The position numbers were made by a program, and so were the translations under genes. Under the pieces are notes generated by a model that made no database searches, was not told the origin of the DNA, and worked only from the letters and a program-made list of their open reading frames with translations. A DNA stretch of 10,142 nucleotides from Pseudomonadota bacterium (GTDB lineage: Bacteria; Pseudomonadota; Alphaproteobacteria; Rhizobiales; Kaistiaceae), in contig JAEZEN010000514.1 in assembly GCA_023433185.1 (NCBI GenBank), positions 1 through 10,142 of the forward strand, read 5' to 3'. Positions 6,980 through 10,142 of the stretch are shown piece by piece (the first letter of the stretch is position 1; every line of letters begins with the position of its first letter).

Positions 6980-8584
6980 CGGCGCGTCCGGCGCGGGTCC
7001 GCGCGCTGCGACCCGCTCCTCGGCCTGGGCGATGGCCGCGGCGATCATGTCCTTGATGCGGTCGAGATCCTTGGCCTCGATCACGCTCGGGTCGAGGAAG
7101 ATGCTGACCCCGGTCTGCTGCTCGCGGATGACGGAGGCCTTGCCGTCGGCGCTGACCATGGCCTCGACCAGATAGGGCATGACCTCGCGGCTGATGCCCT
7201 TCATGGTGATCGCCGGCAGGCGCCGCGCCACGACCATGTCCTGGACGAGCGCATAGGTCTCGTAGGACATCACGATCTGGCCGGGGCTCGCGACCTGCTG
7301 GAGGCGGGCGGCAAGGTTCGCCTCCGCGCCGATGATCGTGTAGTCCATGCGGTCGGCGCTGCCGAAATTGCCCACGTTGCAGTAGCCGGTGTTGATGCCC
7401 ATCCGGGCGCGGAACGGCTTCTCGATCCCCCGGCTCATCCAGCGCTCGCTGAGCTCGGCGAGCCGCTCCTGCATGGCGCCAGCCATCCGCACGCAGGCCT
7501 TGGCGTCCTCGACCACGCCGCGGCTCTCGGGGTCGCCGAAGAAGACGAGGATCGCGTCGCCGATGAACTTGTCTACGGTGCCGCCGAACTGCAGCGCCAC
7601 ATCCGACATCTCGGTCAGGTAGTCGTTGAGGAGCCCGGTCAGCTCCTCCGGCTGGAGCCGCTCGGCGGTCGCGGTGAACTCGACGATGTCGGAGAAGAAG
7701 ATCGTCAGCTTCTTGCGCTCGGTGGTGATCGTCGCGTCCTTCTCGCCGCTGAAGATGCTCTTGTAGATCTGCGGCGACAGGTATTTGGCGATCTTCAGCG
7801 ACACCGTGGCGAGGAAGTCGTTGGTGAGGTGGAGCTCGCGGTTGAGGCGGGCGACGGCGCGGGCCTGCCGGGTCTGCCAGACGATGAAGGCGATCGCCGC
7901 CGCGGCGGCGAAGACGAGGTAGGCGAAGAGGAACTTGAAGGCGAAGAGGTTCGCCTCGACCGGCTGGCCGATGGTGATCTCCTGGATGCCGCGGACGTCG
8001 CCCACCTGCCAGTCGGTCTTCGGGCTGTCGGGGTGGGCGTTGTGGCAGGACACGCAGCTCTCGCCCATGAGGATGGGCGTCGCGATCCGGACGGTGCGGT
8101 TGAGGAGCGTGCCGCCGGACTGGACGATCGGATGGGTCGGGTCGGCGCGGAGTTCTGCGAGCGCTTCGGTCTCGAAGGCGTCGAGGGCGTGCGGTTCGCG
8201 CCCCGCGAATGGATAGTCGGACACGAAGCGGTAGCCGATGCCGCCTTCCCGGCCGATCAGCTCGCCGAGCTCGAGCGAGAAGGTCGCGGGGATCGGGATG
8301 CCGCCCGCCACCTCGCGGAACCGGTCGGTCGGCTGGACTTCGCCATGGGCGGCAATCACCCGGGCGACGACGTCCTGGGCGTAGAAGTCGCGCACGTCGT
8401 CGATGATGCGGCTGAACTCCTCGGCCTGCTTGGTCAGCGCCGTGCGCGACAGCTCGCGGAGGTCGGCGAGGATCGCGACCGGCAGACCGATGAGAAGCAC
8501 GGCGACCACCGCGATCCAGATCAGGCTCGGGCGTGCCAGTCTGCCCGTCGGCGCGGCGTTCCCGGTGCCGCTTGCCGCGGTCAC
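6974..8584 (-). CDS. membrane class III adenylate cyclase with periplasmic heme-c (DUF3365/Tll0287-like) sensor domain
   Basis: Makes cAMP from ATP in response to a signal sensed outside the inner membrane. The 536-aa protein has a TM helix at about 20-40, a periplasmic DUF3365-like domain with a covalent-heme motif CVSCH (177-181) followed by WQVGDVRGIQEI, a second TM at about 214-236, a short linker, and a class III cyclase domain (about 289-472). Catalytic residues are complete: metal-binding D299 (FFSDIVEFT) and D343 (FIGDAIL), ATP-selecting K339 and T416 (MDYTIIG), and transition-state N423 and R427 (EANLAARL). Thr in place of Asp at 416 is the class IIIb pattern. The GTG at 8584 is chosen because GAGG lies 6 bases upstream; an ATG at 8620 (548 aa, no well-spaced binding site) is nearly as plausible, while extending to 8743 adds residues that look non-coding and would overlap the riboswitch region. 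It converges on the Crp/Fnr gene, a possible cAMP receptor. Confidence 0.92.
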   Translation of the reverse strand: MTAASGTGNAAPTGRLARPSLIWIAVVAVLLIGLPVAILADLRELSRTALTKQAEEFSRIIDDVRDFYAQDVVARVIAAHGEVQPTDRFREVAGGIPIPATFSLELGELIGREGGIGYRFVSDYPFAGREPHALDAFETEALAELRADPTHPIVQSGGTLLNRTVRIATPILMGESCVSCHNAHPDSPKTDWQVGDVRGIQEITIGQPVEANLFAFKFLFAYLVFAAAAAIAFIVWQTRQARAVARLNRELHLTNDFLATVSLKIAKYLSPQIYKSIFSGEKDATITTERKKLTIFFSDIVEFTATAERLQPEELTGLLNDYLTEMSDVALQFGGTVDKFIGDAILVFFGDPESRGVVEDAKACVRMAGAMQERLAELSERWMSRGIEKPFRARMGINTGYCNVGNFGSADRMDYTIIGAEANLAARLQQVASPGQIVMSYETYALVQDMVVARRLPAITMKGISREVMPYLVEAMVSADGKASVIREQQTGVSIFLDPSVIEAKDLDRIKDMIAAAIAQAEERVAARGPAPDAPG

Positions 8585-8672
8585 GACAGGCCTCGATCGA
8601 AGACGCTCACCGGCGCACATCCCCCCACGTTGGAGAGATGACGCTTGGCGTAAGCCGCGGCGGATTGCAACT

Positions 8673-8686
8673 GCCTGCCGGCAGGC
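8673..8686. repeat. 14-bp perfect palindrome
   Basis: GCCTGCCGGCAGGC reads the same on both strands. It lies in the spacer between the divergent cyclase and gdx genes, 86 bases upstream of the cyclase start and 80 bases before the first riboswitch hairpin. It could be a regulator site or chance in GC-rich DNA. Nothing else was recognised between 8621 and 8717. Confidence 0.4.
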
Positions 8687-8717
8687 TTGGTGAATTTCGC
8701 GGGGGGTCGCGCAGCCC

Positions 8718-8748
8718 TTGAAGCGCCGCCTCGCCGGTGCCATCTACT
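8718..8748 (+). promoter_or_regulatory. weak candidate promoter for the riboswitch-gdx transcript
   Basis: TTGAAG (8718-8723) and TCTACT (8743-8748) are separated by 19 bases, a little long. The predicted start falls near 8755, close to the first base of the riboswitch, which supports the location. Each box matches its consensus at only 4 of 6 positions. Confidence 0.25.
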
Positions 8749-8752
8749 GGGC

Positions 8753-8799
8753 CGAGAGGACGGCCTCTCGCTCCTTTTCCATGTCCCGGGACGGCTCGG
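8753..8799 (+). promoter_or_regulatory. guanidine-II riboswitch (mini-ykkC)
   Basis: Two hairpins in tandem each carry the invariant ACGR loop of this class. P1 is CGAGAGG-ACGG-CCTCTCG (8753-8770, perfect 7-bp stem). P2 is CCGGG-ACGG-CTCGG (8786-8799, 5 bp with one G-U pair). In both the loop is closed by a G-C pair, as in the known class. The linker is 15 bases and contains a CTCCTTTTCC stretch that could act as an anti-ribosome-binding site. The riboswitch ends 20 bases before the ATG of a guanidinium exporter, the most common gene controlled by this RNA in proteobacteria. Known mechanism: guanidinium binding stabilises the hairpins and frees the ribosome binding site. The class is identified from loops and context; I could not run a covariance model. 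Confidence 0.85.
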
Positions 8800-8819
8800 C
8801 TTTTCAGCGGGTCGTTCCC

Positions 8820-9140
8820 ATGGCTTGGCTTGCCCTCCTCTCCGCCGGTCTCCTCGAGATTGTCTGGGCCTTCTTCATGAAGCGCTCGGCGGGCTTCACC
8901 CTCCTTGTCCCCACGACGATCACCATCGCCGCCATGGTCGCGAGCTTCGCGCTGCTCGGCGCCGCGATGCGCGTCCTGCCGCTCGGCACGGCGTACACGG
9001 TCTGGACCGGCATCGGCGCCAACCGCGCCGTGGTGCTCGGGGTCGTTGCCCTCGGCGAGGCGGTGACGCCGCTCCGCCTCGCCGCCGCGGGGCTCATTCT
9101 CGCCGGCATCGTCCTCATGAAGCTCTCGGCCGCCCATTGA
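8820..9140 (+). CDS. gdx: guanidinium exporter Gdx (SugE), small multidrug resistance family
   Basis: Inner-membrane antiporter that expels guanidinium in exchange for protons. 106 aa with four TM helices at about 3-20, 29-50, 57-77 and 84-103, the standard SMR size; it acts as an antiparallel dimer. Key residues of the Gdx subtype are present: Glu13 (GLLEIVW), Trp16, Ser42, Tyr59 and Trp62 in the GTAYTVWTGIGA signature, plus a C-terminal LGE and MKLS. This pattern marks Gdx/SugE rather than the EmrE-type multidrug pumps. The ATG at 8820 gives the family length and leaves the guanidine-II riboswitch in the leader; an in-frame ATG at 8718 would translate through the riboswitch and is rejected. 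The ribosome binding site is weak (AGCGGG at 8806-8811), as expected for a translationally controlled gene. Confidence 0.95.
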   Translation: MAWLALLSAGLLEIVWAFFMKRSAGFTLLVPTTITIAAMVASFALLGAAMRVLPLGTAYTVWTGIGANRAVVLGVVALGEAVTPLRLAAAGLILAGIVLMKLSAAH

Positions 9141-9195
9141 GGTGGCCCGCGATGGCGCTAAGGTGTGCCCCGCATTCGCAGCGGCGGAGAGCTAC

Positions 9196-10142
9196 ATGGA
9201 CGGAAGTGGCGCAACCCTCAGGACCGGCGGGGAGATCCTCGCCGACGCGCTGGTCGCGAACCGGGTGGAGCAGGCGTTCTGCGTGCCGGGGGAGAGCTAT
9301 CTCGCCCTCCTCGACGCGCTCTATGATTCTCCGGTCCGGGTCACGGTCTGCCGCAACGAGGGCGGGGCTGCGATGGCTGCCGAGGCCTGGGGCAAGCTTA
9401 CCGGCCGCCCCGGCATCGTCATGGCGACGCGCGGCCCGGGGGCGGCCAATGCCTCTGGCGGGCTGCATGTCGGGCGCCAGGATTCGACGCCGATGATCCT
9501 GCTCCTTGGCCAGGTGGCGCGCGGCTGGCGCGACCGCGAAGCGTTCCAGGAGATGAACTTCAAGGCCTTCTTCGGCGAGGTGGCGAAATGGGTCGCCGAG
9601 ATCGACGATCCCGCCCGGATCCCCGAGTATCTCAGCCGCGCCTTCCACGAAGCGACGTCCGGTCGCCCGGGTCCGGTGGTGCTCGGACTGCCCGAGGACA
9701 TGCTCCGCGAGAACGCCGCGGTCGCCGACGCATTGCCGTGGACTGAGGTCGAGACCTGGCCGGGCCTCACCCAGATGGCGCAGTTCCAGAAGCTGCTCTG
9801 GGCCGCGCGCTCGCCCCTCGTCGTCCTCGGCGGCTCGCGCTGGAGCCCGTCCGCGGTGCAGTCCGTGCGCCGCTTCGCCGAGCGCTTCGCGCTCCCGGTC
9901 GCCTGCTCCTTCCGGCGCCAGATGCTGTTCGACCACGACCATCCCAACTACGCGGGCGACCTCGGCATCGGGCCGAATCCGGCTCTTGCCGAACGCATGC
10001 GGCAAGCCGACCTCCTCCTCCTCCTCGGAGGGCGGATGAGCGAGATGGCCTCCTCGAGCTACGGCCACCTCGCCATCCCCGAGCCGCGGCAGTCCCTCGT
10101 CCATGTCCATCCCGGGGCGGAGGAGCTCGGGCGCCTCTACCG
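9196..10142 (+). CDS. thiamine-diphosphate-dependent enzyme, acetolactate synthase large-subunit-like, 3'-partial
   Basis: The frame runs off the window end; 315 residues are visible of an expected 540-600. The N-terminal PYR domain (about 10-175) has the conserved catalytic glutamate E55 in CRNEGGAAMAAEAWGK, which activates the thiamine ring, the GRPGIVMATRGPGAAN stretch (71-85), and DSTPMILLLGQV. From about 195 the central domain of the POX/ALS fold follows, including PLVVLGGSRW and LLLLGGRMSEM. The PP domain that binds the diphosphate is outside the window. Conserved regions do not distinguish acetolactate synthase from relatives such as benzoylformate decarboxylase, glyoxylate carboligase or sulfoacetaldehyde acetyltransferase, so the reaction is left open. 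GGAG lies 6 bases before the ATG at 9196. It starts 55 bases after gdx on the same strand, so it might share the riboswitch-controlled transcript. Confidence 0.9.
   Translation, partial: MDGSGATLRTGGEILADALVANRVEQAFCVPGESYLALLDALYDSPVRVTVCRNEGGAAMAAEAWGKLTGRPGIVMATRGPGAANASGGLHVGRQDSTPMILLLGQVARGWRDREAFQEMNFKAFFGEVAKWVAEIDDPARIPEYLSRAFHEATSGRPGPVVLGLPEDMLRENAAVADALPWTEVETWPGLTQMAQFQKLLWAARSPLVVLGGSRWSPSAVQSVRRFAERFALPVACSFRRQMLFDHDHPNYAGDLGIGPNPALAERMRQADLLLLLGGRMSEMASSSYGHLAIPEPRQSLVHVHPGAEELGRLY

Noticed and set aside
6875..8641. 588-codon open frame on the plus strand
   Set aside because: It is antisense to the adenylate cyclase, whose catalytic residues and TM segments are all in order. 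The protein is an acidic, low-complexity shadow with no recognisable domain.
8753..8778. Hairpin followed by TTTT read as an intrinsic terminator
   Set aside because: The ACGG loop and the second ACGG hairpin fit a guanidine-II riboswitch much better, and the T-run is short and begins 4 bases after the stem.
9115..10110. 331-codon open frame on the minus strand
   Set aside because: It is antisense to the TPP enzyme, which has clear PYR-domain motifs on the plus strand.
1..10142. Search for tRNA, rRNA, CRISPR, insertion sequence or phage attachment features
   Set aside because: No cloverleaf-like segment, regularly spaced repeats, transposase motifs or flanking direct repeats were seen by eye.

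Overview
This is a GC-rich window with dense, short-spaced genes and strong codon bias toward G/C in third positions. The gene types (NitT/TauT-type ABC transporter, SdsA-type alkylsulfatase, class III cyclase, ALS-like TPP enzyme) suggest a soil or water proteobacterium, most likely an alphaproteobacterium. That assignment is inference; there is no rRNA or other marker here.

Layout, left to right. (1) Positions 1-1487, plus strand: the 3' part of an ABC importer operon, with an ATP-binding subunit cut by the window edge and a membrane permease overlapping it by 4 bases. (2) Positions 1539-3265: a TetR-family repressor (minus) divergent from an aldo/keto reductase (plus). The spacer holds a long palindrome, a second related palindrome and a consensus -10 box, an almost textbook autoregulated switch. 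(3) Positions 3452-3931, plus: a small PhnB/3-dmu-9_3-mt-type VOC-fold protein. It converges on (4) positions 4016-6115, minus: a Tat-exported SdsA1-like alkylsulfatase of the metallo-beta-lactamase fold. (5) Positions 6292-6957, plus: a Crp/Fnr-family regulator divergent from the sulfatase. Their shared spacer contains an FNR/CRP-like box placed about 43 bases upstream of a predicted sulfatase start, and a 25-codon upstream ORF with a strong ribosome binding site. (6) Positions 6974-8584, minus: a membrane adenylate cyclase whose periplasmic DUF3365-like domain carries a CxxCH heme-c motif. It converges on the Crp/Fnr gene, and the stop codons of both genes lie in the arms of one inverted repeat. 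(7) Positions 8753-9140, plus: a guanidine-II (mini-ykkC) riboswitch, with two hairpins each carrying an ACGG loop, followed by the guanidinium exporter gene gdx (sugE). (8) From 9196 to the edge, plus: the N-terminal part of a thiamine-diphosphate enzyme of the acetolactate synthase type.

Working together: three local circuits can be read. The TetR protein probably represses itself and the reductase. The guanidine riboswitch probably turns on gdx. The heme-binding cyclase, the Crp/Fnr regulator and the sulfatase may form a local sensing unit, in which a redox or gas signal read in the periplasm changes cAMP and the neighbouring regulator acts on the sulfatase promoter. The last circuit is a hypothesis from gene order and one candidate box. 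I see no tRNA, rRNA, CRISPR array, insertion sequence or attachment site.
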